DNA of 64,000 nucleotides from assembly GCA_026874595.1 (NCBI GenBank), contig CM049310.1:15166058-15230057 (forward strand), written 5' to 3'. Origin of the DNA: Sipunculus nudus. Its lineage: Eukaryota > Annelida > Sipuncula > Golfingiida > Sipunculidae. Made by a program: the position numbers and the translations under genes. Every line of letters begins with the position of its first letter. Position 1 is the stretch's first letter. This document shows, piece by piece, positions 9,913-18,900 of this stretch. The notes under the pieces are model-generated. The model was given only the letters and a program-made list of their open reading frames with translations. It was not told the DNA's origin and ran no database searches.

Positions 9913-11114
9913 GTTAATTCTATTACTGTTTGCTTGTGAAAATTTTTAAGAGAGGTTGCGATTTTGATTACATCACATATATTCGAACGGAATGCCTTTG
10001 AGCCTTTCTTGTTTAGATGGAGGTTGTCAGATTTTAGTGTAAATGGACCAAGGTTATCATTCATTAGCAGAGTCCATCCGTTTTTTTCAGCGTAGATTTC
10101 TAGTGCGGCATTCAGAAGTCTTATTCTTTTAGAGTATATCTTAGAGGGTCTGCTAATCACTGTGCTAATTGTGACGTGCTTAATACTAGGATTCTGTTTT
10201 ATAATTGGCACAATCTTACGGAACTTACGAATGCTAGTGTCTGCATTTTCTTTGCTTACATGATTTGTACCGATGTGTATGAGGAGATGGTCAGATTTGA
10301 CTTGCTTGATCCTATCAATAGCATGATCAAAAGTAAACACACTTGAGTCCACATGCACATTGACTTTGGTTACCTCGGAGAGGTCAGAAGAGTTCAAGTT
10401 CTTTGTCATTGAGTCCCCCAGGACAGTTACGTAAGAGGATTGGCAGGGCCTTGTTTTTTGTTGTTTGTGTTCGCGTGAAGGCTTGGGCGTAGAGTTCCCT
10501 GATTTCTTCTGAGCTCTGTTTACATGGCATGTTGCTGGGTTTACATTGGAGTCGTTGTGTACTTCTGTGGAGGCGTCTGTGCTAGGACACGCGTTTACGT
10601 CTCGGAAGCTGATAGTTGAGGCTGTTACAGACGAATCTTCACTCGTTGGATTTGATAGTGTGGAGTTTAGAAGAGTAATGGGTGTACTGGTATTCAGCGT
10701 AGTCTGTGTTGCAGTGGTCTTGATTTTTGGAGTTGAGGGTGGATCATTTACTGGTGATGACGAAAGGCAGTTTGTTGTTACGTTACATTTGCATTGACAG
10801 CATCGTGTTGAGTTCGATGGAGTGGTACGTTCCATGAAGGCATTAATCTGGGTTGGAAGGGCTATGTTTATCTCAATTAGCGACTCAAGGAGGGTAGCAA
10901 GGAGGTTGATTTTGTGTGGATAGTTTCTGCACGTTATACACGTCCAGATGCCAAGAGTTCCACTATCCTCTCCTACACATACTGGATGGAACCAGCTCAT
11001 ACAGATGCAGCATCGAACCATAGATTCATCAGCATACTTGCGATCATATACACAGTCCTTAGAGCAATATGATTCTTCTTGATCTTTGGTTTCAAGGTTG
11101 CGTTTTGATTGCAC
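9909..11114 (-). CDS. CR1-like LINE ORF1, C-terminal part: PHD finger and SGNH esterase
   Basis: Of the 401 open residues, residues 17-62 form a PHD-type zinc finger with a C4HC3 pattern (C17, C21, C35, C38, H43, C46, C59, C62). A Ser/Thr/Asn-rich linker follows, then an SGNH/GDSL hydrolase domain (about 226-390): GDS at 233-235 (nucleophile S235), GTNH at 282-285 (N284) and SDNLHLN with D363 and H366. This PHD-plus-esterase layout is established for CR1 ORF1 proteins, which bind element RNA. The frame has no good ATG upstream of the PHD and the first in-frame start-like codon is GTG at 11114. The real N-terminus is therefore almost certainly the 11674 frame, joined across the seven-A run at 11129-11135 by a -1 shift. 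The frame ends TGA at 9911-9909, overlapping the ORF2 ATG. Confidence 0.85.
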   Translation of the reverse strand: MQSKRNLETKDQEESYCSKDCVYDRKYADESMVRCCICMSWFHPVCVGEDSGTLGIWTCITCRNYPHKINLLATLLESLIEINIALPTQINAFMERTTPSNSTRCCQCKCNVTTNCLSSSPVNDPPSTPKIKTTATQTTLNTSTPITLLNSTLSNPTSEDSSVTASTISFRDVNACPSTDASTEVHNDSNVNPATCHVNRAQKKSGNSTPKPSREHKQQKTRPCQSSYVTVLGDSMTKNLNSSDLSEVTKVNVHVDSSVFTFDHAIDRIKQVKSDHLLIHIGTNHVSKENADTSIRKFRKIVPIIKQNPSIKHVTISTVISRPSKIYSKRIRLLNAALEIYAEKNGWTLLMNDNLGPFTLKSDNLHLNKKGSKAFRSNICDVIKIATSLKNFHKQTVIELT

Positions 11115-11674
11115 TTTAAATGATGTTCTTTTTTTGTATTACGTGTCTGACGTTCACATGTAGCTTTATCGGGTGTTAGTTTATCACAGTTTGATTTTGT
11201 GTTCACCTCATTGTATGAATTAGGAGAGCAATGGGTGTTATCATTCAGCTCAGCGTGTGAAATAGGGGAGCAATGGGTGTTATCATTCAGCTCAGCGTGT
11301 GACATTACACTAATATCCAGAGGTGATGGAGGCGACGTAGAGGCTGGCGATAATGGAGAGTCTTGAGGTATTGATGAGTTTATTTCAGGTAATGGACTCA
11401 TTGAGTTGGAATTTTGAGGGGTCTTCTGGAAAAGATCGCCCAGGATGTTGTCTGTTGTTGTTGACCCTTTGTTCTCAATTGGGGATGAAGCGAATGCCGC
11501 AACACTGGTTTCACTCAATCTGGTTTGTACTCTGTTGTTTATACCATTAGATATGAATAACGCTTTGCATGAAAGTACAGGTTTTGGTATTGACGGGATT
11601 ATATTGGCAAGTTCTGCCTGGATTGCTGACTTACATTTTGTTTTCCTGAATTTGTTTAGGTCACACTTCTTCAT
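10997..11674 (-). CDS. CR1-like LINE ORF1, N-terminal part (frame-shifted from the PHD part)
   Basis: From ATG at 11674 the frame is open for 225 codons. Only about the first 180, up to the A7 run at 11135-11129, are likely authentic. The region is basic at the start (MKKCDLNKFRKTKCKS) and then low-complexity Ser/Pro/Asn-rich. It holds a 14-residue tandem duplication (SHAELNDNTHCSPI, residues about 125-152; 42 bp in DNA). Beyond the A run this frame reads through the PHD finger out of frame. A -1 shift at A_AAA_AAA enters the PHD frame directly, giving a product of about 590 residues, a plausible ORF1 length. Either a homopolymer indel in this copy or true -1 recoding would explain the split. 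Confidence 0.65.
   Translation of the reverse strand: MKKCDLNKFRKTKCKSAIQAELANIIPSIPKPVLSCKALFISNGINNRVQTRLSETSVAAFASSPIENKGSTTTDNILGDLFQKTPQNSNSMSPLPEINSSIPQDSPLSPASTSPPSPLDISVMSHAELNDNTHCSPISHAELNDNTHCSPNSYNEVNTKSNCDKLTPDKATCERQTRNTKKEHHLKCNQNATLKPKIKKNHIALRTVYMIASMLMNLWFDAASV
11129..11135 (-). other. Seven-A slippery run joining the two ORF1 frames
   Basis: In the upstream frame the codons read ACA AAA AAA GAA, so the run is exactly A_AAA_AAA, a canonical -1 slippery heptamer. After a -1 slip the next codon is AGA, and the frame stays open through the PHD and esterase domains to 9909. The -1 frame is closed by TAA just upstream of the run (11138-11140), which confines any shift to this point. 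I see no obvious downstream pseudoknot. Confidence 0.6.
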
Positions 11675-11957
11675 ATTATGAACAGTGGTATTCCAGGAAC
11701 AGGACGCGGGGTTTGTTTACAGTTTCCAGGGGCGACGTCTTGAATGTTATGATAGATAAACTTACTTTTCCGTCGCTGAAATATCACTCAAACATCCCCA
11801 CAACACAGTGTAGGGGAATGCATGGAATATCACAGTTTGTCTTCTAAAACATGTGCTTGTAAAATCCGTTTAAGAGCGTAAAATCCATTAAAATCCAAGT
11901 AAAAATGTGAGCACTATAACTTCTCTGCTCGCTCCTTCACGCATGCGCACTATGGAG
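11675..11957 (-). promoter_or_regulatory. LINE 5' UTR and internal promoter candidate with NRF1-like site
   Basis: The minus strand begins near CACTCCATAGTGCGCATGCG. TGCGCATGCGTG (11949-11938) matches the NRF1 consensus at 11 of 12 positions. An internal promoter close to the 5' end is expected for a LINE. The rest of the leader is AT-rich, with repeated AAAATCC blocks around 11864-11898. Confidence 0.45.
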
Positions 11958-11959
11958 TG

Positions 11960-12785
11960 TTAATGTGATGACAGATAACATAAAAGATTGAATATTATTT
12001 CATTTAATTACAGGTAATATAACAATATTATTATTTGTAGTAACAATATTTTATCTTTTGATTTTGAACGTTGTGTGTTTTAAAAATCGGTATAAGAACC
12101 CAAGAAGGCAGTTGTATAAATGACTGTTCAAATGTGTTCCTACAGTTCAGAGCGTCTTATTTAGGAAAGTTTCTTTTCATATCACTGTCATGTCGCTAAT
12201 CTGAATCCAAAAAAGTATCTTTCCTAAAGAAGTGCGTTTATGTTGGCCTGCATGCCATCATGGTTGTTAAAAGAATATCGCAAGAAAGATATAAAAAAGT
12301 GATCCATGGATCATGACGCTCAGCTGAATGAGGTGTTGGTATAGTGGCTTTGAAACCAGTTGCATGCATTTGTGCGTTTGGTACTGGTTATCCTGAGGAC
12401 ACTGTATAAATAATCTGTATTTTTTTTAATTGAGATTATCTTGACGTCATTACCCATGTGGAGCAGTGATTAAGTGATTATAATTCAACATTTACCACTA
12501 GTTTTATTATTGAAAATGATGTTTTCGGTCCGTAACTTGCAGAACATATATGTCAAGTGATTTCATATTTCATCCTTATTCACCTGCATGCCAAGGTGTA
12601 AGTTAACAGTTGTCGTGTGACTTACCACAGTCACTCCAAATATATACTTCGGACGAGTCAAACTGCACCAAGGAGCGATTATAAGGGGAATACCCTTGAA
12701 AGGTGCAAGGTCTTGCTGTTTCTGCAGTGTTCCTATAGACATTCAGTTCAAAAAGTTGCTGTCAAAAAGAAAAACTTCGCTGCAC
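11960..12785. other. No supported gene
   Basis: AT-rich DNA with no long frame, array or recognisable element. The plus frame at 12617-12826 has no recognisable domain and runs into the adjoining MITE. Confidence 0.4.
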
Positions 12786-12790
12786 AAGGA

Positions 12791-12949
12791 TGGTGGAACC
12801 TGTCTGAAAGACCACCTGTCTATTAAGACCACCCATAAGTGACCTGAAAGCTTTACATTGGTAATAACTCACCTATCTAATAAGACCACCTGTAAATTAA
12901 GACTTCTTATAGCCAGTCCCAGGGATGGCTTATTACAAAGGTTTCATTG
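12791..12949. mobile_element. Tigger-type MITE, degraded
   Basis: The left end, GGTGGAACCTGTC, and the right end, AGGTTTCATTG followed by TATATA, are imperfect inverted copies. They resemble the right end of the Tigger element at 5190-5201. Between them are repeated CTATTAAGACCACC and CTAATAAGACCACC blocks, the usual subterminal motifs. There is no coding capacity. Confidence 0.6.
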
Positions 12950-12951
12950 TA

Positions 12952-14280
12952 TATATTATTCATGTGCATTCCTCTATTATGTACCGTGAGTCGTCATATA
13001 TTCAAATAGGAACATAACGAGAGACCATATGTTTTTTTCTGTCTGAGAAAAATGTTCAATTCCTTACACAGATGTATGTACGTAGAATTCTACCTTGCAG
13101 GGGTTTATTTATTGCAAGCATTGATGGATCAAGACTCTCCCAGAAGAATTTTTCTCTCAGGCAATATACAAGCATATTAGACTGAAATAGTTGCAAAAGC
13201 TAATAAGATTTACCGCCGGTACTCTGTTTATATGGCTTTATTGTAACATTTAGGACTCACACTGCCACCTGTCGGTATATTATTTAACTAATATATGGAA
13301 GAACGTAACGTAATAAGGATACAATTGAACGCTCTAATAATTTGTTATTCTGCATATAGGGCCCTATACGTATTACCATGCCAGAGGAATGAAAATTGAA
13401 AGAAAATTATAAAGAAGTTTACAGACATCACTTAAACGCTAGCAGCAAGCATATATATGCAAGATACTACCCATCCTGCAGTCTCTTTGGCTTTTATGTT
13501 ATCTAAACTATCCGTTGAAATAGTTTTAACAAAATAGTTGTTCAAACAACGACAAATTAACTGAAACTTGAATGATGGCAAAAAAGTTACTAGGACAACT
13601 AAACTTGGTTGCAGGAATTAACACGTTCCGCCGAAAGCATGCAACGTGAGTGGAGATGCGTCTAGTTGTCACATATATTTGATATATACACTATATAGTA
13701 CACAGCAACAATAGTTTTGCCCACCTCCCTCCCTTTATTAGATTCGCAGATGCGTTATATAGCTAGATTGATACTAAAATTATGCTGCATCGATGATTGC
13801 CGTGAATCTGTTCAAATATTGTTTTCTTTTTTTTTCAATATCTTATTATTTCCTGATATTTGCATGCATAATTGGCTACAACAAAAGATTGAACTAACCA
13901 GGATATCCTTGCACCATGAATGAAATTGTAAAATTATAAGGCCTATATTTGTACACCTATTTGCTTGCATATGTTGACTATTTGGCCCTCACTCCGTATG
14001 CATGCGTCTCTCTAATTAAAACATTCACACATTCATGATTACCTGGTTACAATAAATAAAAGCATGCATCCGGTCGTCATCATATGGCATGTAAAAGGAA
14101 AACTGAGATTTAATACTTTGCAAGCAGAATTAATATACCCCCTTCCCCCACCACCACACACACACACATGCATATACACTCGGTGCAAAAATTCAATTCG
14201 ACCTTTTAATAGACAAATTTTAAAATCAACGCACTCCTATAAAAGTTGACCCTCAAATAAGTTTACTATTAAAATACCCA
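12952..14280. other. No supported gene
   Basis: AT-rich non-coding sequence. The short open frames at 13717-13923 and 14064-14249 have no domain, splice or codon support. Confidence 0.4.
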
Positions 14281-14329
<49 letters not shown>

Positions 14330-14330
14330 G
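14281..14330. repeat. (TA)n-(TG)n microsatellite
   Basis: A TA tract is followed by about seven GT units. Confidence 0.9.
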
Positions 14331-14885
14331 CTGGTATATACGCTTTTATATAATACCGTCCTCTGAACCATATATAGGGGAAATCCGTGTAATTTGGACC
14401 ACCGTGTAATTTGAAACACTCAAAATTTCCATATTTGGAAAAATAGTACTAGAACGAGGCAAGTTCGTCACTGTAGCATTAACCATTTTGAAGCATCCAA
14501 CGGCGGTACAGGAAAGCTAGATGCAAGTTTTGCCGTATATTCAACTCGAAGATGTTAATTTCATAATTTGTTCTTATTTTCCATGCATATAAATATCGAA
14601 GTATTCTGACTGTTATTCAATGAAGATCCCATCATGTCCCAACATTACACAGCTTTATAACATGGGTCTAGAACTGGCCAATTTGATTTTGGCTAATAAT
14701 ATGTAAATAAGGTCAGTGTCAAAATCTGCATATCGACTTGCTGTGTGTAATATGGACCAGGCCCTATAGTGTAATATGGACCGGTGGTCCACATGACACA
14801 CAGGTGGTTCATTTTACACATCAAAGGAAAATATCATTCGATTTACTTCTTTCTCCTAGATTACTTTGATATTGACTTAAGGACC

Positions 14886-15180
14886 GGGTGTTTCCATGTG
14901 CACGTATATGCGAATATGCGTGAAAAATCACTCATATGATTTTGTAACTGGGTGTTTTCATGTGTCCGTCAGCGTATATGCGTGAAAATCGCCACAGGAT
15001 TCGGGGTATAATGACGTTTCTTCCGCATCTTATTGCAAGGCCTGCTCGATTCACTGTAAAAGTATATAGGCCTACGTCTGCCAGTTCACGCATATACGCA
15101 TATACGGGTACATTGAAACACACCTATTGTTTCACGCGAATATACGCTCATACGCATATACGCGCACATGGAAACATACC
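14886..15180. mobile_element. MITE nested in the TIR element
   Basis: The ends GGGTGTTTCCATGTGCACGT (left) and CGCGCACATGGAAACATACC (right) are inverted copies. They lead into CGTATATGCG/CGCATATACG-rich arms of about 40 bp. No coding capacity. No clear target duplication was seen. Confidence 0.7.
14950..15125. mobile_element. Second, inner copy of the same MITE
   Basis: The ends GGGTGTTTTCATGTGTCCGT and GGGTACATTGAAACACACCT are inverted and clearly related to the outer MITE ends. A 176-bp copy therefore sits inside the 295-bp copy. Confidence 0.65.
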
Positions 15181-15280
15181 TTTATACAAACCAAGGCACA
15201 TTTAAAGGGCTGGTACTAGCCGACATGAATACGCGGGCATCCAGGAAAGCAAAAGGCAAATATGGCAAGTGGGCATCCGA

Positions 15281-15282
<2 letters not shown>

Positions 15283-15332
<50 letters not shown>

Positions 15333-15383
15333 ATATATAAACATATATATACATATCTTCATATATTCATATATATATATATG
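15283..15383. repeat. (TA)n microsatellite
   Basis: A TA tract (to about 15329) with imperfect continuation. It directly borders the LTR-like block. Confidence 0.9.
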
Positions 15384-15384
15384 T

Positions 15385-16184
15385 TGTAACAGGTGTTTCT
15401 TTTATTGTGCGCTGTTGACATTCTCATTGGAGTAGCGCAGGCGTAGGGCGTTGCTATGGCGTGTAGAGACACAGCGCTCGGTGTAATCTGTACCGGTTAA
15501 ACTCTGAGGTGTAGAAAAACAGCGTTTTTTATATAGTCTGGAATGTTCAGGTCTGTTTTTTGGGCACGTGTGTATTATGTATTGTTGTGTTCTTTGGATT
15601 GTTCGTGAAACAGAAGTTTCTTGGCTTTGGTTGAAAAAGTTATAAATAAGGGCTATATTTAGAGCCGAGGGGAGAGAGAAATATTCCAGCGGAGACGGAA
15701 AAGTGTGAGTCAGTTTGTGGACCTTTCCGATAACTGCAGCACTGAAAGATATTCGTCGAACTTTGTAACAGATTTTATTCAGTCTTCAGTTTGCCTTTGG
15801 GACTATTACCAGAACTTCACTTTTGGATTACAACAGATTGATTTCGGGATTGAATTGGACTATTATTCTCTGAGAAGATTTAAGTGAACTGATCATCTGG
15901 ATTATATGTTTTAAAGGACTTGTTAAAGCTGTAACAGTGGTGGTATCCAGAAAAGCCTAGGATCCGGAAACTCTGGTACTGTACAATTTTATTTATTTTA
16001 CTGTGTAATTGTATTGATTTACTGTTATACTGTTGTTATACTGTGTAATTGTATTGATTTAGTGTATTGTAATGTTATGATTGTCTTAAGAATAAATTAT
16101 AATTATTCGTAAAAAAAAAACAAAAAAAAAAACACTGACTTCTTTATTCATTCTCCTAGACATTTCATACTGCCTAGTGTTACA
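15385..16184 (+). mobile_element. Candidate solo LTR
   Basis: An 800-bp block begins TGTAACAGG and ends GTGTTACA, giving short inverted TG...CA ends (TGTAACA/TGTTACA). It has a TATA-like TATAAATAAGGGC near 15640-15655 and an AATAAA at about 16091-16096, followed by an A-rich tract. The composition is distinct from the AT-rich surroundings. No second LTR or gag-pol lies in the window, so if it is an LTR it is solo. No 5-bp target duplication is evident, perhaps because it entered a TA tract. It could instead be another retroposed unit with a Pol II promoter and an A-rich tail. Confidence 0.45.
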
Positions 16185-16260
16185 GAATCTGACTTTTATT
16201 TATCTCTGTAACAAAATTTATGCTCGCCACGACTACGTGATCAGTTGTTATTAGGTTCCG

Positions 16261-16264
<4 letters not shown>

Positions 16265-16340
<76 letters not shown>
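16265..16340. repeat. (TA)n microsatellite
   Basis: About 38 TA units. The two opposite-strand open frames through it are artefacts. Confidence 0.95.
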
Positions 16341-16341
<1 letters not shown>

Positions 16342-17038
16342 GCATATATGTGGTTGATATAGGGAGGGGGTATAGTCTATTACAGTCCTGTACAGGAGAG
16401 TATAATAATTGCTCACACATTGAGGAATAAATAAAAAACATGTTTGGCTTTTATGTTAGGTGCATGTTCTTCTTCATGCATATATAGGTAAATAAGTGTG
16501 TTAAAATAACATTTCCGTTTTTGAAGTGGGTTTTAACTTGAATTAAAAATGTAAATTGTAACTTTACACTATTATTTTCGGTCTCGTTTGATTTTTGCCT
16601 CCATGCAAGCTGTATTTACAGTGAATATTATCGACGATATGTGTTTTATAACTCTTTTTCTTTCATGATAAATTGCAAAACATGTATGGCTTTTATGCTT
16701 AGATATATGTTTTTCTTCATTATTGGTCACTTAAGAATATAAAATAATATATCTGCTTTTAAGGTGGATATTAACTTTATTTGAATCTGTTGAGGTAATG
16801 GTCCAAATTACACTTTTATATGGTCCATATTACATTCGGAGTGTGTAATATGGACCAGAATTAATTATTTTTGTCACTGACTTTAAAGTCGGTAATATTG
16901 ATTTTGCAAGTCTACTTTCAGAGTAAAGTGTTCTTGTACCAGGTTCCTCAGTAAAAATGATTTTACAATTTTTATATGTTTTATATATTTAAAATTTTCG
17001 AGGATTTTCTTTAAGGGGTCCAAATTACACGGATTTCC

Positions 17039-17043
<5 letters not shown>

Positions 17044-17090
<47 letters not shown>
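17044..17090. repeat. (TA)n microsatellite abutting the TIR element
   Basis: It begins within a few bases of the TA duplication of the 2.66-kb element. Confidence 0.95.
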
Positions 17091-17092
<2 letters not shown>

Positions 17093-17616
17093 AATGATAG
17101 ATTAGATTGTGCAGTCGGAGCCTTCACACCTCTGCCAGAATCTTATAGCCAGACTTTCACATGTTGTACATGTATAGTGTCCGCTTCGGTAACATGGGTG
17201 TACTATTTATTGATCTTTGAATGTTATGCAATATAACCCCCACAAAGTTTTAAAAAATCCAATCTATCTGCATGTTTTGAGTAAAAATGTTAACAGAAAA
17301 ATCAACCAACCACCCAACAAACTGACCAAGTGAATACATACATGTAATACCTCCTGGCGGAAGTTTAATTATTAAATTGGTTAATTTCAGCCACTGCCGG
17401 TATGAATGGTCACACTTTCAGTCTGAAAAGATGGCTGACCATGCACTTACGAACCAGGGGCGTATATCACCGCTATAGGCAAAAAGGCGTTTGACTATAC
17501 ACAGCAAATAATAAATGTCTGACAAGAAGTCAGGTGCGGCTACATGTCCTTCCTTACACAGTTGACGTTTGCTTTCAAAACACTTTTCACTTTACATCAA
17601 TTACAGGCGAAATCTT

Positions 17617-17619
<3 letters not shown>

Positions 17620-17670
<51 letters not shown>
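17620..17670. repeat. (TA)n microsatellite abutting a Tigger MITE
   Basis: A near-perfect TA tract that ends three to four bases before the MITE terminus CAGTGAAACC. Confidence 0.95.
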
Positions 17671-17673
<3 letters not shown>

Positions 17674-17674
<1 letters not shown>

Positions 17675-18160
17675 CAGTGAAACCTCGTTGTGTCGAAGTT
17701 GTAGGGACCCTCGGAAAACTTCGACTCATCAGAGGTTCGACACAAGCGGGTATTATTTGGTAATAATTTAACTAGATTTGTCCGAAATATCGAGTCTGTA
17801 ACTTCGACATAAGCGGGTATTCGACTTAAGCGAGATGTAAGATGATCAATAGCAGTGCATCAATCTCATAACACACGTATAAATGGAAATACATGCCCAT
17901 GTATGTGAAAAGTATTCATGTTTATGATGAAAGTAAATCCCCTGCTTGGTTATTTTGGCTAATTCTTGAATTCCATATTGGTGAGAGTGACCAAAGTGAC
18001 GAACAAAAGCGAAAGGACTTTTTGGTGTAACACTTCTATTAAAAAGTGCCCTGTAACCGATCAGGTGGACATAGATAAAGCTGCTCATTCATGAATGGAC
18101 CGTCTTTTATATTAAGTATATAGCGGGTTTAACTTAATATCATCTCGCTTAGACCACTTC
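17674..18160. mobile_element. Tigger/pogo-type MITE, right end decayed
   Basis: It starts CAGTGAAACCTCGTTGTGTC directly after TA, the classic Tigger terminal repeat. It has repeated TTCGACATAAGCGGGTATTC motifs and CGACTTAAGCGAGATG. A weak inverted match (CATCTCGCTTAG near 18143-18154) may be the other end. The minus-strand frame at 17846-18088 has no transposase features. Confidence 0.6.
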
Positions 18161-18164
18161 AAAA

Positions 18165-18838
18165 ATGTGTAAAAAATGTCATGCCGAAGTTATTCAGTAT
18201 GTGCATTTTTTATCTGAAGCCAGGTTCAGTTATATTATTTATAACTCAAATGTGTTTATATCTCATTTGTAACGATATTTTTAAATAAAAAGAAAACAGT
18301 CACATGAAGACAAGTATTACAATCAATTTTATGTCTCTTTATCGAAATCCCCCCCCCCTCTCATTTATGTTTATTTTGATTCAGCAATTTTTTTGCTCTG
18401 AAGTCTTGAACAATAAACCAATAAAACGTGTTTCTATTAGAATACCAAAATACTTTATTTTGTTACGCTAGATATAGTTTTTGCATCAGGGTATCACAAT
18501 ATCCAATTGGCATGCTGAAAATTACAGGCTGTTAGATTCGATGCATGGAGAGGATGATTTATAGGAAGGTTTAAATATAATAATTCTTCAAATACACTAA
18601 AGAGCTTAAGCCTTAATTTCTAATTAGTGAATATAAATTATTAGCAAAGTCCAGACTTCCTCAACTTTATTTATTATTTGCTGACATTATCTCACAATAT
18701 TATATATACTTGTGGAAAGCACATGGACCTTTGCGCATTATTTTGCGCATTATTTTTGCAAATTTCACCATGGAGCTTAAATGGCCGACACGTGGATGTA
18801 TATAGCACTGGATATAGGTACTATCCGACACGATTTCA
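18165..18838. other. No supported gene
   Basis: AT-rich non-coding DNA with a short C run near 18350. Nothing else is recognisable. Confidence 0.4.
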
Positions 18839-18839
18839 A

Positions 18840-18898
<59 letters not shown>
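18839..18898. repeat. (TA)n microsatellite
   Basis: About 30 TA units. Confidence 0.95.

Positions 18899-18899
<1 letters not shown>

Positions 18900-18900
<1 letters not shown>

Larger units (their letters stand above)
6687..11957 (-). mobile_element. Near full-length CR1-like non-LTR retrotransposon (LINE)
   Basis: In transcript orientation, from high to low coordinates, it has a GC-containing 5' UTR (about 11957-11675), a split ORF1 (11674-9909), ORF2 (9912-6973), a 3' UTR and a tetranucleotide tail of AAAT/TAAA type (6708-6687). PHD and SGNH-esterase domains in ORF1 and an APE endonuclease plus RT in ORF2 are established features of the CR1 group. The microsatellite tail in place of poly(A) also fits. 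The total of about 5.3 kb matches a complete element. ORF2 is uninterrupted, so this is a young copy. The 5' boundary is placed where the minus strand begins CACTCCATAGTGCGCATGCG, and is approximate. Confidence 0.85.
14377..17040. mobile_element. 2.66-kb TIR element carrying nested insertions
   Basis: The left end (14377-14400) and right end (17017-17039) share a perfect 23-bp inverted repeat, GGGAAATCCGTGTAATTTGG plus ACC, and are flanked by TA (14375-14376 and 17041-17042). The motif GTGTAATTTGGACC or GTGTAATATGGACC recurs at both ends (around 14385, 14404, 14745, 14769, 16800, 16822, 16839), as expected for transposase-binding subterminal repeats. No transposase frame remains. The interior holds a double MITE (14886-15180), TA microsatellites and an LTR-like block (15385-16184). 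Removing these leaves a non-autonomous element of roughly 1.3 kb. Confidence 0.75.

Noticed and set aside
8330-10797. Plus-strand open frames opposite the LINE
   Set aside because: They are antisense shadows of ORF1 and ORF2, without domains.
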